Assembly (NCBI RefSeq): GCF_026213295.1
Contig: NC_079423.1
Coordinates: forward strand, 16,966,896 to 17,030,895
Source of the DNA: Gadus chalcogrammus
Taxonomy: Eukaryota; Chordata; Actinopteri; Gadiformes; Gadidae
Length of the DNA stretch: 64,000 bases
Direction of reading: 5' to 3'
Shown here: positions 35,501-39,716 of the stretch, piece by piece
How positions within the stretch are numbered: position 1 is the first letter of the stretch
Layout: the number at the start of each line of letters is the position of its first letter
Translations under genes and position numbers: made by a program
Notes under the pieces: model-generated
Told to the model about the DNA's origin: nothing
Databases searched by the model: none
What the model saw: the letters and a program-made list of their open reading frames with translations, nothing else

Positions 35501-38500
35501 AGGTACTGGTCCCCTTCCGTTACGCCTGGCCCCAGATCAGTCCTGCTCTGTCCTCTCGCTAACGCTGACCCCCCCCCCCCCACCCCCCCCTCCAGAGCCG
35601 CCGCCTCGGCGCAGCAGGCCTGACGTGGTCCAGCTGGACGGGGGCGGGGTCCTCCTGGTGTGGAGGCAGGTCCAGACCCCCTCCCCGGCGCTCTACTGCG
35701 TACAGTACTGCTCGGACGGTGGGTGGCATGGAGTAAAACATCCCCAAAGACAGATCTTTTTTTTATTTTTTTTATGAATAGTTACACATGAGTTGTTACT
35801 TTCCTTGCTAAGTTGCTAATATATGGACAGGTATTAATTTTACTTAAAAAATCTTTTATTGTTGAACTGGGCTGGTTTTCTCCGGGAAGAAGGAAGGAAT
35901 TGATGTCCAAGAACTAATAATAGCATAAATGTCTCTTTTCCCATAACTCTTTAATTTGTATGTTTATTTTACAATTGTTTTGATTATAACGAACTTCACT
36001 TTATGATTGTTAGTGTCTCGAAAGCATGAGTGCGTGAGCTCCAGCTGCTTGCAGTTCACTTAGCGGCCCATAGGGCCAGTAATGAGAAGGAGTTTCTGAT
36101 TCTTACACAAAGTATAAAAAATACCCCAAAAACATTGATCACCAGCAAAATCGACATAAATGCCCATCAAGTGTTGTCGGGGTCATAGATCCACCTTCCT
36201 GTCTTGCTTTTCACCACAAACCCGCGCCCACGTCACTGCTGAAGCGGGGGCCTGATCCGATGATGCGAGGGTGTGAGTTGACTCCCCCCTGCGTGTCCCC
36301 TCAGGGGTCCAGTGGCGGGCCCTCTCGGAGGGGGTGGCGGAGAACGTCCTCGTGGTGAAGGACCTGCCCCGGGGGGCCTCCTACGTCTTCAGGGTGGGCG
36401 TCGTCACCCAGCAGGGGGCCGGCTCCTTCAGCGACCCCTCGCTCCCCGTCGTCATGGCAACGCACCCCGAAGGCAAGTCCGCGGACCCGTCGCCCCGACC
36501 TCTCGGTGGTTTAGGAACTGAACCATCAGTGCATCTGCACACAAACAACAACAACAGATAATATTCATATATCTTTTTGTATAATTTTTATTTTCAAATG
36601 AAAGTTCATAAAGTATAGATAATTCAGTAATATAAGCGACTGTATAGTGATACGGCCCCATATTTTAATGTATTATCTAAATTTAAACTTTAGGAACTTT
36701 CATTAAAGAATTTTAATAAAATATTACAAAAATGCTAACTCTGTCTCCTCCTCAGAAGTCCAGCTGCCGCTCATCCAGACGGACTCCCCAGAGACGAGGG
36801 CCGTCGGGGGGGCACAGCCTTCACACAAGACCTACAGCTTCCTCTCTGAGATCAACAGGTAGGATCCTCACGTACCATACACTGTGGGAACCAACTGGAA
36901 TATCATGGTTGGTAGTGTTTAATCGGTGGACATGGTCCAGTACGAATTAAGAACAGATCGTAGTAACAAATAGAATCGCTCGGTAAAGAGTTCTCCAACT
37001 TTGTCTCTCTCTCCCACCTGCTGTCTCTGCCCTCTCTCTCTCTCTCTCTCCCTCCTCCTCCTCTCCCTCCCCCTTCCTCTCTCCCCCTCTCCCCTCCCTC
37101 TTCCCTCCTTCCCTCTCTCTCTCCCTCTCCCCCTCCTTCCTCCCCTCTCTCCCCCTCCTCCTCCTCCTCCCCTCCCCCTCCCTTCCTCCCTCCCCCTCTC
37201 TCTCCCTCTCTCCCTCCTTCCTCCCCTCTCTCCCCCTCCTACTCCTCCCCTCCCCCTCCCTTCCTCCCTCCCCCTCTCTCTCCCTCTCCCCTCCCTTCCC
37301 CTCTCCCCTCCCTCCCTTCCCCCCTCCCCTTCTCTCTCCCCCTCCTCCTCCTCCCCCTCCTCCTCCTTCCCCCTCACTCTCCTTCTCCCCCCTCTCCCTC
37401 CCTCCCTCGCCCCCTCTCCCTCTCCCCCTCCTTCCTCCCCTCTCTCCCCCCCCTCTCCCTCCCCCTCCCTCTCCCCTCCCTCCCCCCAGGGGTCGCTTCA
37501 GCGTCATCACCCAGTGCCGTGACGCCCAGAGCGGGCGCGTGTGCGCGGCCAAGCTGACGCCCTACGGCCCGGAGCAGCGACAGGGCGTGCTGAGGGAGTA
37601 CCTGATCCTCCGGCGCCTGCACCACCGCCACCTGGTGCAGCTGCACACCGCCTACATCACCCCCGCATACCTGCTGCTGGTGCTGGAGCTGTGCCCCGGC
37701 CGCGAGCTGCTGCCCAGCCTGGCCCAGAGGTGAGCGCCCCCTGCTGGAGGCAACGCGTCAGGGTCTTGAAAGACTTTTTTTTTATTTTTTTTTATTTTTT
37801 TTTATAAATAAATAAATACATACATGTTCATATGAGTAAACTCTTTAAGTAAAAACTTTTTTTTGTTTTTGTTTTAAATTAAATGACATTAAATTAATAA
37901 ATTACTTGAATAAGGACTATAAATGTTAAACGTGGTAGATGTGCAGTATCTTCTAGTGAACGTGTTTCATTACACAGCATCATGTAGCACGTGAACATCT
38001 TGTGGGAGTCAAAGGGCCAAGAAATACCGACAACACAGATGTACAACCAGCCTAAATCAGTGTCCTTTGTGTTCATCTTCATCGTAAAACGCGAAATATA
38101 ACATTATGTAATACGTAACAAATGACGTACCTCCCTGGGCAGAGACCTGTACTCTGAGAAGCACGTGGCTGAGCTGCTGGTCCAGATCCTGGGCGCGGTG
38201 GACTACCTGCACGGACGCTGGGTGGTGCACCTGGACCTGAAGTCGGACAACGTGCTGGTGAACGAGCAGAACCAGCTGAAGATCGTGGACCTGGGCTCCG
38301 CTCAGCCCTTCACCCCCGGGCAGCCCGTCCACATCGAGCACTACCAGGGGCTGGCCGAAAGCAAAGGTACGTGCTCAAGGACACACTGATATGTTTATGA
38401 ATATTATTTTATCTAATATTATATATAGTATAGATGTTTTTGAATAAAAGTTTATGAAATAAATCACAATTTGGAATTCAAATTTGGATACATAAACTGA

Positions 38501-39002
38501 GGCACACTAATGGACTAATCCCGTCCTCTTTGACGTCATGGCCTTCAACAGAATGCAGCAGCAAAGGTACGCGCTGACGGGAGATGGATGGAAGGACCTA
38601 GCTCACCCTAACCAACCCCACCACACGTTCTCAGCTGCTTGTTTCTCATCGATCATTCACCATTCTCATCGTCGTTGTTTTTCAATGAATTTTTCTGTAT
38701 CAACAGAAAAATGTTGTGTCGTGTTTATGAAGATGCGTTATGTCTGTCTGTCAGTTTACATTGTGCTTCCAAAAGCTCCCGAGATTCTGGAAGGCAACGG
38801 AGTCGGACCGGAGACGGACATCTGGGCCATCGGCGTCCTGGCCTTCATCATGTGAGGACAGGATCAGCTCGCTCTCTCTCTCTCCCTTTTTCCCTCACTC
38901 TTTCTTTCTTTCTTTCTTTCCTTCTTTCGCTCTCGCTCTCTCTCTCGCTCTCTCTACCACTCTCGCTCTCTCTACATCCCTACCTCTAAAGCTTTCTCTC
39001 CA

Positions 39003-39058
<56 letters not shown>

Positions 39059-39716
39059 CACATAATGAGCGCTCCTTCCTCCTCCTCCTTCCTCCTCCTC
39101 GTAGGTTCAGTGCCGACGCTCCGTTCCACTCGGAGCTGGGCTGGGAGCAGGATAGGAACATCCGGAAGGGGAAGATCCAGTTCAGCCGCTGCTACCCGGG
39201 TCTGTCCGAGGGGGCCATCAGCTTCATGAAGACCAGCCTGAACCCCAAAGCCTGGTGAGCAGCACGCCGGCCGTGATATGAATGACGATGAAGACTGCGT
39301 CCCTAACCAACACCGAGTTGAACCCGATAGAGCTGCTACGTGGCGTTTACGACCGAGAACCCGATAAAACAGCTACACGATGTCTATGATCGACACCCGC
39401 CAAATGTTTGTGACGAGAACCCGATTGAACCACTATGCTACGTTTACGACAGAGAACTGTGAGATGATGTTTTCGACCAAAAACCCTGACCCCTGACCGC
39501 TAACCCCTGACTGCTGACCCCGGCCCTCTGTGCAGGGGGAGACCCACGGCGGCAGAGTGCCTGCAGAGCCCCTGGGTGAGGGCCCCCCGGGGCCCCGCCC
39601 AGCAGGGGGACTCCCTGGTCAGCTTCTCCACGGACAAGCTGAAGGCCTACCTGAGGGAGCGGCAGGCCAAGAGGGACCAGGTGCAGACCAAGCTCCGAGG
39701 ACCCTTCTTCAAGTGA
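235..39716 (+). CDS. obscn: Obscurin, 3' part of gene (61 exons seen; 5' end outside window)
   Basis: Obscurin is a giant sarcomeric protein that links the contractile lattice to the sarcoplasmic reticulum and signals through a RhoGEF and two kinases. Seen here: an Ig array, IQ motif, Ig, SH3, DH, PH, two Ig, linker, Ig, kinase, long linker, FN3, kinase. This order with IQ-SH3-DH-PH distinguishes obscurin from its paralogue SPEG, which has two kinases but no RhoGEF. I placed 61 exons by AG/GT sites and codon phase. They sum to 15,602 nt, enter with two bases of a split codon, and close in frame at TGA 39714-39716. The first Ig exons are phase 1-1, so the gene must begin upstream of the window. 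No start codon or promoter is visible. Exon calls are inferred from sequence and not supported by transcripts. Confidence 0.93.
938..1204 (+). CDS. obscn: obscn Ig-domain exon 2
   Basis: A 267-nt phase 1-1 exon after a poly-C acceptor tract, ending at GTAAGG. Ig signature: [15 protein letters not shown] and DSGVYCC. An upstream in-frame ATG at 898 lies in intron sequence and is not a start. Confidence 0.9.
1748..2014 (+). CDS. obscn: obscn Ig-domain exon 3
   Basis: A 267-nt phase 1-1 exon with donor GTAGGG. Ig signature: [14 protein letters not shown] and DVGEYSC. It is preceded by about 100 nt of CCTCCC-rich pyrimidine that serves as the polypyrimidine tract. The reading frame stays open into the downstream GTTGTC repeat, which is intron rather than coding sequence. 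Confidence 0.9.
2035..2285. repeat. GTTGTCT/GGAGTCTT minisatellite in intron
   Basis: Degenerate tandem copies of about 15-23 bp built from gttgtcttgttgtctggagtctt. It starts about 20 nt after the Ig exon 3 donor. Lack of A-rich codons leaves long spurious frames on both strands. Confidence 0.85.
2511..2783 (+). CDS. obscn: obscn Ig-domain exon 4
   Basis: Ig domain with [14 protein letters not shown] and DAGEYCC; donor GTAGGT. Two acceptors six bases apart (ctccag and ctgcag) share the same phase. Using the second (exon start 2517) gives the usual 267 nt; using the first adds two residues. Confidence 0.88.
3265..3543 (+). CDS. obscn: obscn Ig-domain exon 5
   Basis: A 279-nt phase 1-1 exon. 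It has the B-strand Cys (AAFVCELS) and a Trp pair (GEWWLL), but the usual F-strand DxGxYxC reads [11 protein letters not shown], so the second cysteine is replaced by Phe. The intradomain disulphide partner is therefore absent, which is tolerated in cytosolic muscle Ig domains. Confidence 0.85.
3957..4214 (+). CDS. obscn: obscn Ig-domain exon 6
   Basis: A 258-nt phase 1-1 exon, shorter at the N-terminal edge than its neighbours. Signature: [14 protein letters not shown] and DTGTYTC. Donor GTAAAA is weak. This is the last diverged Ig before the homogeneous array. Confidence 0.87.
4440..4715 (+). CDS. obscn: obscn array Ig exon A1
   Basis: First of fifteen 276-nt phase 1-1 Ig exons. The N-terminus is [13 protein letters not shown] and the end is [14 protein letters not shown], with one RLPMRAN substitution. 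Together with its 3' intron it matches array exon A10 and the intron after it closely. Confidence 0.92.
5190..5465 (+). CDS. obscn: obscn array Ig exon A2
   Basis: 276 nt, phase 1-1. N-terminus [13 protein letters not shown] (shared only with A11), F-strand [10 protein letters not shown], ending LTVK. The intron after it carries the 623-bp DNA transposon. Confidence 0.92.
5580..6202. mobile_element. Non-autonomous DNA transposon with TIRs and target duplication
   Basis: Inverted termini TAGGGTGACCAGA (left) and its complement (right) enclose 623 bp, flanked by CATTAGT direct repeats at 5573-5579 and 6203-6209. The interior has no transposase, A/T-rich stretches and two long C runs (about 5985-6012 and 6127-6156). 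The termini and a 7-bp or slightly longer duplication suggest a hAT-like MITE, but the superfamily is not certain. It sits in the intron between array exons A2 and A3, which is about 0.62 kb longer than its siblings because of it. Confidence 0.85.
6570..6845 (+). CDS. obscn: obscn array Ig exon A3
   Basis: 276 nt, phase 1-1. Its N-terminus [13 protein letters not shown] is unique in the array; the rest is the array consensus with [10 protein letters not shown] and LTVT. The 3' intron resembles that after A4. Confidence 0.92.
7080..7350 (+). mobile_element. Decayed LINE reverse-transcriptase fragment (type copy of array introns)
   Basis: The stretch tatgctgatgacactcagct followed by gtacc reads YADDTQLY, the catalytic YADD box of vertebrate LINE reverse transcriptases of the L2/Rex1 kind. 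It is preceded by sequence resembling the LLF-LYMLPLG segment and followed by a degraded LKNWM-like stretch. Stops and indels make it non-functional. Similar copies occur in the array introns, for example near 4990, 7990, 8790, 10560, 12180, 12940, 13850 and 15610, often with one or two changes. Confidence 0.7.
7378..7653 (+). CDS. obscn: obscn array Ig exon A4
   Basis: 276 nt, phase 1-1. N-terminus [13 protein letters not shown], ending LAVT. The upstream intron retains a LINE RT remnant (YADDTQLY codons near 7198-7221). Confidence 0.92.
8185..8460 (+). CDS. obscn: obscn array Ig exon A5
   Basis: 276 nt, phase 1-1. N-terminus [13 protein letters not shown], ending LTVT. Met at the seventh residue is private to this copy. 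Confidence 0.92.
8977..9252 (+). CDS. obscn: obscn array Ig exon A6
   Basis: 276 nt, phase 1-1. N-terminus [13 protein letters not shown], ending LTVT. The intron after it is of the second intron type (starting ataaccttgttgatc), which alternates with the other type through the rest of the array. Confidence 0.92.
9833..10108 (+). CDS. obscn: obscn array Ig exon A7
   Basis: 276 nt, phase 1-1. N-terminus [13 protein letters not shown], ending LAVT. It begins the clear two-exon higher-order repeat; the intron after it carries a short insertion flanked by ttggacccaaa. Confidence 0.92.
10279..10408. mobile_element. Short insertion flanked by TTGGACCCAAA, repeated in four array introns
   Basis: About 0.13 kb beginning gtaagaaaaataaaaag and containing the palindrome-like ggcctacaaaggcc. 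It interrupts the LINE-derived intron between two copies of ttggacccaaa. The same insertion lies near 11900-12030, 13570-13700 and 15330-15460. Introns such as 7654-8184 show the uninterrupted form. One insertion followed by amplification with the dimer explains the pattern; the element type is not recognised. Confidence 0.7.
10750..11025 (+). CDS. obscn: obscn array Ig exon A8
   Basis: 276 nt, phase 1-1. N-terminus [13 protein letters not shown], ending LTVT. It is nearly identical to A11+1 (A12), including the preceding intron. Confidence 0.92.
11468..11743 (+). CDS. obscn: obscn array Ig exon A9 (lacks B-strand cysteine)
   Basis: 276 nt, phase 1-1. N-terminus [13 protein letters not shown]. 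The B-strand cysteine codon TGT found in every sibling is TTT at 11539-11541, giving SLSFELS. The rest of the fold signature (VQWRKN, DSGSYSC) is intact and the frame is open. Confidence 0.92.
12368..12643 (+). CDS. obscn: obscn array Ig exon A10 (hybrid)
   Basis: 276 nt, phase 1-1. The 5' part ([13 protein letters not shown]) matches most array members, but the 3' end ([14 protein letters not shown]) and following intron match A1. This looks like a recombination or conversion junction inside the exon. Confidence 0.92.
13123..13398 (+). CDS. obscn: obscn array Ig exon A11
   Basis: 276 nt, phase 1-1. N-terminus [13 protein letters not shown] as in A2, with the array-standard end [14 protein letters not shown]. 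It is the 3' partner of the A10 hybrid. Confidence 0.92.
14040..14315 (+). CDS. obscn: obscn array Ig exon A12
   Basis: 276 nt, phase 1-1. N-terminus [13 protein letters not shown], ending LAVT. The donor is GTGTGT instead of the array-typical GTGAGT, so this copy may splice less efficiently. Confidence 0.91.
14885..15160 (+). CDS. obscn: obscn array Ig exon A13
   Basis: 276 nt, phase 1-1. N-terminus [13 protein letters not shown]. It carries a private GVVVQW (others GVLVQW). The following intron repeats the insertion seen after A7, A9 and A11. Confidence 0.92.
15798..16073 (+). CDS. obscn: obscn array Ig exon A14
   Basis: 276 nt, phase 1-1. N-terminus [14 protein letters not shown]-strand SYACLVGG, ending LAVT. 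Donor GTAAGT is the strongest in the array. The intron after it is unrelated to the repeated introns and marks the end of the homogenised region. Confidence 0.92.
16569..16844 (+). CDS. obscn: obscn array Ig exon A15 (most diverged)
   Basis: 276 nt, phase 1-1. It shares the family frame ([20 protein letters not shown]) but differs at many sites ([32 protein letters not shown]). This makes it a candidate for the state before homogenisation. It is followed by a 90-nt intron that is itself open in frame. Confidence 0.92.
16935..19646 (+). CDS. obscn: obscn long exon: linker repeats, IQ motif, Ig domain
   Basis: A 2,712-nt exon with acceptor tggtgtttag and perfect donor GTAAGT. The first 2 kb encode a charged, Pro/Glu/Lys-rich linker of low complexity. 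It includes two copies of a unit reading DTKVVRFDI(T/S)DPE followed by VPKPVPRRK (about 17290-17400 and 17515-17630), and Pro-rich PPVRTKG and [10 protein letters not shown], which look like SH3 ligands. Next comes an IQ calmodulin-binding motif, [14 protein letters not shown] (about 19003-19044), then an Ig domain ([22 protein letters not shown]). A Pro-Ala tail with PPPTQA repeats follows. The spacing IQ-Ig-SH3-DH-PH is diagnostic for obscurin. The coding frame is also open through the preceding 90-nt intron. Confidence 0.93.
20168..20612 (+). CDS. obscn: obscn linker exons between Ig and SH3
   Basis: Three small exons, 20168-20237, 20321-20412 and 20500-20612 (70, 92 and 113 nt; phases 1-2, 2-1, 1-0). 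They encode an acidic, disordered linker ([17 protein letters not shown], then [14 protein letters not shown], then a Ser/Pro/His stretch ending EGDEDRRE). The introns are very short (83 and 87 nt). No domain is recognised; the placement rests on phase and splice sites. Confidence 0.82.
20737..20937 (+). CDS. obscn: obscn SH3 domain exon
   Basis: A 201-nt phase 0-0 exon encoding an SH3 domain: [12 protein letters not shown] (ALYDY-like strand), [14 protein letters not shown] (RT loop and diverging turn), DKWLVRTKP (WW-like strand with a single Trp) and [12 protein letters not shown] (the GWVPxxYL motif with Cys-Pro). It directly precedes the RhoGEF, the usual SH3-DH-PH cassette. The donor is GTAGGA. 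Confidence 0.9.
21178..21260 (+). CDS. obscn: obscn linker exon between SH3 and DH
   Basis: An 83-nt exon (phase 0-2) encoding [15 protein letters not shown] and then EEYRRTLR. It joins the SH3 exon and the first DH exon in frame. Acidic/proline linker with no domain. Donor GTCGGT is suboptimal. Confidence 0.78.
21341..21570 (-). mobile_element. tRNA-derived SINE
   Basis: On the minus strand: a tRNA-like head with a B-box (agttcgatcccc), then a body containing cctgagcaag, then gtgtgtgaatgtgtgaatg and an L2-type tail resembling ttggataaaaatgctaaat. It lies in the obscn intron between the linker and DH exons. Confidence 0.78.
21685..23792 (+). CDS. obscn: obscn RhoGEF (DH) domain exons
   Basis: Four exons: 21685-21864, 22272-22437, 22781-22882 and 23628-23792. 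Together they encode a Dbl-homology domain, the GDP/GTP exchange module for Rho-family GTPases (RhoA-type targets are known for mammalian obscurin). Recognisable parts are [18 protein letters not shown] (first DH helix, CR1), [14 protein letters not shown], the SVLPRLSDC to [10 protein letters not shown] stretch, and [22 protein letters not shown] (the CR3 helix, QRPxxRxxxYxxLLxEL). The fourth exon ends [10 protein letters not shown]. Phases chain 2-2, 2-0, 0-0 and 0-0. The third intron contains 0.6 kb of GT-rich repeat right up to the acceptor. Confidence 0.92.
22040..22246 (-). mobile_element. tRNA-derived SINE
   Basis: Same family as the copy at 21341-21570, minus strand. The head includes ggttcgatccccggcgcc, and the tRNA-like end is at about 22246. 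The body has ccctgagcaagacgcc and the tail is partly lost. It lies just upstream of the second DH exon. Confidence 0.75.
23000..23626. repeat. TTTGTTGTGT-type low-complexity repeat next to DH exon 4
   Basis: About 620 bp with almost no A or C on the plus strand, built from tttgttgtgtctgttgtatt-like units with a longer periodicity of roughly 60 bp. All three plus frames are open for 200-300 codons (Val/Cys/Leu/Phe-rich), purely from composition. It ends at the acceptor tttccag of the last DH exon. Confidence 0.9.
23810..24130 (-). mobile_element. Dispersed repeat with L2-like tail
   Basis: The inverted tail gcagatgctttta tccaaagcg is followed by a body with taagtgcaaggacgtacagc-type tandem motifs. 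Related sequence in the opposite orientation occurs near 26985-27160, 29360-29560 and 61985-62155. Confidence 0.6.
24268..24970 (+). CDS. obscn: obscn PH domain exons
   Basis: Two exons, 24268-24426 (159 nt, phase 0-0) and 24787-24970 (184 nt, phase 0-1). They encode a pleckstrin-homology domain: [29 protein letters not shown] (strands b3-b4), [29 protein letters not shown], and the C-terminal helix with its invariant Trp in [17 protein letters not shown]. It follows DH directly, as in all Dbl-family exchange factors. The donor GTGAGT at 24971 is the first of three tandem copies; only it keeps the frame. Confidence 0.92.
24948..25138. repeat. 61-bp tandem triplication carrying exon end and splice donor
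   Basis: Three copies of a 61-bp unit that includes the last coding bases of the PH exon, its GTGAGT donor and about 40 nt of intron. Donors are at 24971, 25032 and 25093. Using the second or third would read through an in-frame TGA at 25015-25017. Confidence 0.93.
25496..26105 (+). CDS. obscn: obscn Ig domain after PH (two exons)
   Basis: Exons 25496-25609 and 25938-26105 (114 and 168 nt, both phase 1-1) encode one I-set Ig: [32 protein letters not shown], then [15 protein letters not shown]. The intron falls after the C-strand Trp, unlike the one-exon Ig units upstream. A teleost repeat with an actttatttatacagcgcc motif lies in this intron near 25760-25820. Confidence 0.92.
26258..26471 (+). 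mobile_element. tRNA-derived SINE
   Basis: Plus-strand copy: tRNA-like head with ggttgctagttcggtctcc, body gcccctgagcaaggcacc, gtgtgtgaatgtgtg, and tail gtcgctttggataaaagtgt. This is the most complete member in the window. Confidence 0.8.
26628..27462 (+). CDS. obscn: obscn second Ig domain after PH, with Cys-rich tail
   Basis: Exons 26628-26730, 26820-26949 and 27357-27462 (phases 1-2, 2-0, 0-1). Ig signature: [34 protein letters not shown] and DVGLYECE. The third exon continues as [18 protein letters not shown], a small cluster of four cysteines after the expected G strand, and then an acidic linker. Whether CxxCxxxxC does anything is unknown. Confidence 0.9.
26985..27160 (+). mobile_element. 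Dispersed repeat with L2-like tail
   Basis: Shares ttccattacacatccttactgtaccgac with the copy at 29360-29560 and ends in the tail tcgctttggataaaagtgtc. It lies in the intron before exon 27357. Confidence 0.65.
27733..27845. repeat. (ACTC)n microsatellite
   Basis: About 110 bp of ctcactca/ctct in the 1.3-kb intron between the Ig tail and the next linker exon. The rest of that intron (27463-28774) shows no gene-like sequence. Confidence 0.9.
28775..29093 (+). CDS. obscn: obscn linker exons before the kinase-1 Ig
   Basis: Exons 28775-28883 and 28960-29093 (109 and 134 nt; phases 1-2, 2-1). They encode [19 protein letters not shown] then [18 protein letters not shown], and a Pro/Glu linker ending [16 protein letters not shown]. 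The first half looks like an amphipathic helical segment; no named domain is assigned. Placement is by phase. Confidence 0.82.
29182..29759 (+). CDS. obscn: obscn Ig domain preceding kinase 1
   Basis: Exons 29182-29294 and 29591-29759 (phases 1-0, 0-1). Ig signature: [28 protein letters not shown], then [14 protein letters not shown]. The B-strand cysteine position is Ala ([12 protein letters not shown] at 29250-29252), while the F-strand Cys is kept. The second exon's acceptor (ctgtgattggag) has a poor pyrimidine tract. A dispersed repeat fills most of the intron. Confidence 0.88.
29360..29560 (+). mobile_element. Dispersed repeat with L2-like tail
   Basis: Begins near tgtagcatcttatcctagct and ends with taagtcgctttggatagaag. 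It is closely similar to 61985-62155 in the tp63 locus. It lies inside the Ig intron just before exon 29591. Confidence 0.7.
30022..32375 (+). CDS. obscn: obscn kinase domain 1 (nine exons)
   Basis: Exons: 30022-30109, 30226-30426, 30635-30695, 30788-30865, 30965-31137, 31518-31544, 31652-31804, 32164-32209 and 32298-32375. They encode a MLCK-like Ser/Thr kinase: [19 protein letters not shown] (complete Gly loop), [11 protein letters not shown] (catalytic Lys), [11 protein letters not shown] (helix C Glu), LHLDLKPDNIL (catalytic loop, HLD in place of HRD), ICDFGFSQ (DFG), [11 protein letters not shown] (APE), [15 protein letters not shown] and [14 protein letters not shown]. All key catalytic residues are present, so it is probably an active fold. 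The 61-nt exon ([20 protein letters not shown]) and the 27-nt exon were placed by phase and homology. The 30426 donor is GTATCC, two bases past an alternative GTGTAT that would break the frame. Confidence 0.9.
31281..31450 (-). mobile_element. tRNA-derived SINE (partial)
   Basis: Minus-strand copy with the tRNA-like head at about 31445 (gttcgatccccg) and body ccctgagcaagacacctc. The L2-like tail is missing. It lies in the kinase-1 intron before the 27-nt exon. Confidence 0.72.
32561..32698. repeat. AT-rich simple repeat
   Basis: (AT)n at about 32570-32595 and a degenerate tatatttataat stretch, directly upstream of the very GC-rich exon 32740-34900. The base-composition step is abrupt. Confidence 0.85.
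32740..34900 (+). CDS. obscn: obscn inter-kinase linker exon (acidic, Ser/Arg-rich, with coding minisatellite)
   Basis: A 2,161-nt exon, phase 0-1. It first finishes the C-terminal extension of kinase 1 ([19 protein letters not shown]). Two Glu/Asp runs follow (about 32935-32990 and 33052-33120), then Ser/Arg-rich segments with many basophilic sites ([25 protein letters not shown]). A 17-copy, 7-residue repeat SPLMGER spans 33862-34218. The C-terminal part has short ordered-looking pieces ([50 protein letters not shown]). The composition suggests a disordered, phosphorylated linker between the kinases. High GC leaves long open frames on other frames and the opposite strand. Confidence 0.9.
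33862..34218 (+). repeat. obscn: Coding minisatellite, 17 x 21 bp
   Basis: Seventeen uninterrupted 21-bp units (agccctctgatgggggagag plus one g, with variants) encode (S/R)PLMGE(R/K). Unit variants are shuffled along the array ([21 protein letters not shown]), which indicates repeat turnover. Length changes would add or remove seven residues in frame. Confidence 0.95.
34901..35130. repeat. GGTGAACTAGTGAGGGA minisatellite
   Basis: Degenerate 15-25-bp units of gaggtgaactagtgaggga start at the donor of the long linker exon and run for about 230 bp. The repeat contains several further GGTGAGG or GGTGAAC donor-like sites, and the first copies carry in-frame stops. Confidence 0.88.
35377..35502 (+). 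CDS. obscn: obscn linker exon before FN3
   Basis: 126 nt, phase 1-1, encoding a basic Ser/Pro linker ([18 protein letters not shown], then [16 protein letters not shown]). The acceptor gtgtaaaag is weak. The 93-nt intron that follows is stop-free and in frame. Confidence 0.82.
35596..36472 (+). CDS. obscn: obscn fibronectin type III domain (two exons)
   Basis: Exons 35596-35718 and 36305-36472 (both phase 1-1) encode one FN3 module. Parts seen: [25 protein letters not shown] (B-strand Trp), [17 protein letters not shown] (C strand), [19 protein letters not shown] (the L-x-P-x-x-x-Y-x-F-R-V signature) and [13 protein letters not shown]. The second exon ends at a GC donor, AAG|GCAAGT. No Ig domain is found between kinase 1 and this FN3, although vertebrate obscurins usually have one. 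Confidence 0.88.
36756..39716 (+). CDS. obscn: obscn kinase domain 2 and C-terminus
   Basis: Exons: 36756-36858, 37490-37729, 38143-38366, 38755-38851, 39105-39254 and 39536-39716 (TGA 39714-39716). MLCK-like fold with altered motifs: the Gly loop reads [15 protein letters not shown] (first and third glycines replaced by Asn and Ser); the catalytic Lys is present in VCAAKL; helix C Glu is in LREYLIL; the catalytic loop is [12 protein letters not shown]; the metal-binding loop is VDLGSAQ (DLG rather than DFG); then [27 protein letters not shown] and [13 protein letters not shown] basic C-terminal tail ([14 protein letters not shown]) ends at PFFK. Activity is uncertain from sequence alone. The first exon, 36756, is the lead-in ([13 protein letters not shown]). 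Confidence 0.9.
37010..37488. repeat. 480-bp CT-rich polypyrimidine tract before kinase 2
   Basis: Almost pure pyrimidine on the plus strand, with an internal near-duplication of about 100 bp (around 37130-37200 and 37225-37290). It ends at the acceptor of exon 37490. It is a strong candidate for triplex-forming DNA and a replication-slippage site. Confidence 0.92.
38868..39058. repeat. CT microsatellite in kinase-2 intron
   Basis: (CT)n with TTTC and CTCG interruptions. It starts just after the 38851 donor and includes a pure (TC)n block at about 39008-39055. Confidence 0.92.

Noticed and set aside
235..39716. Identification as SPEG
   Set aside because: SPEG has two kinases with Ig/FN3 but lacks the IQ, SH3 and RhoGEF-PH cassette seen here. 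Obscurin fits all parts.
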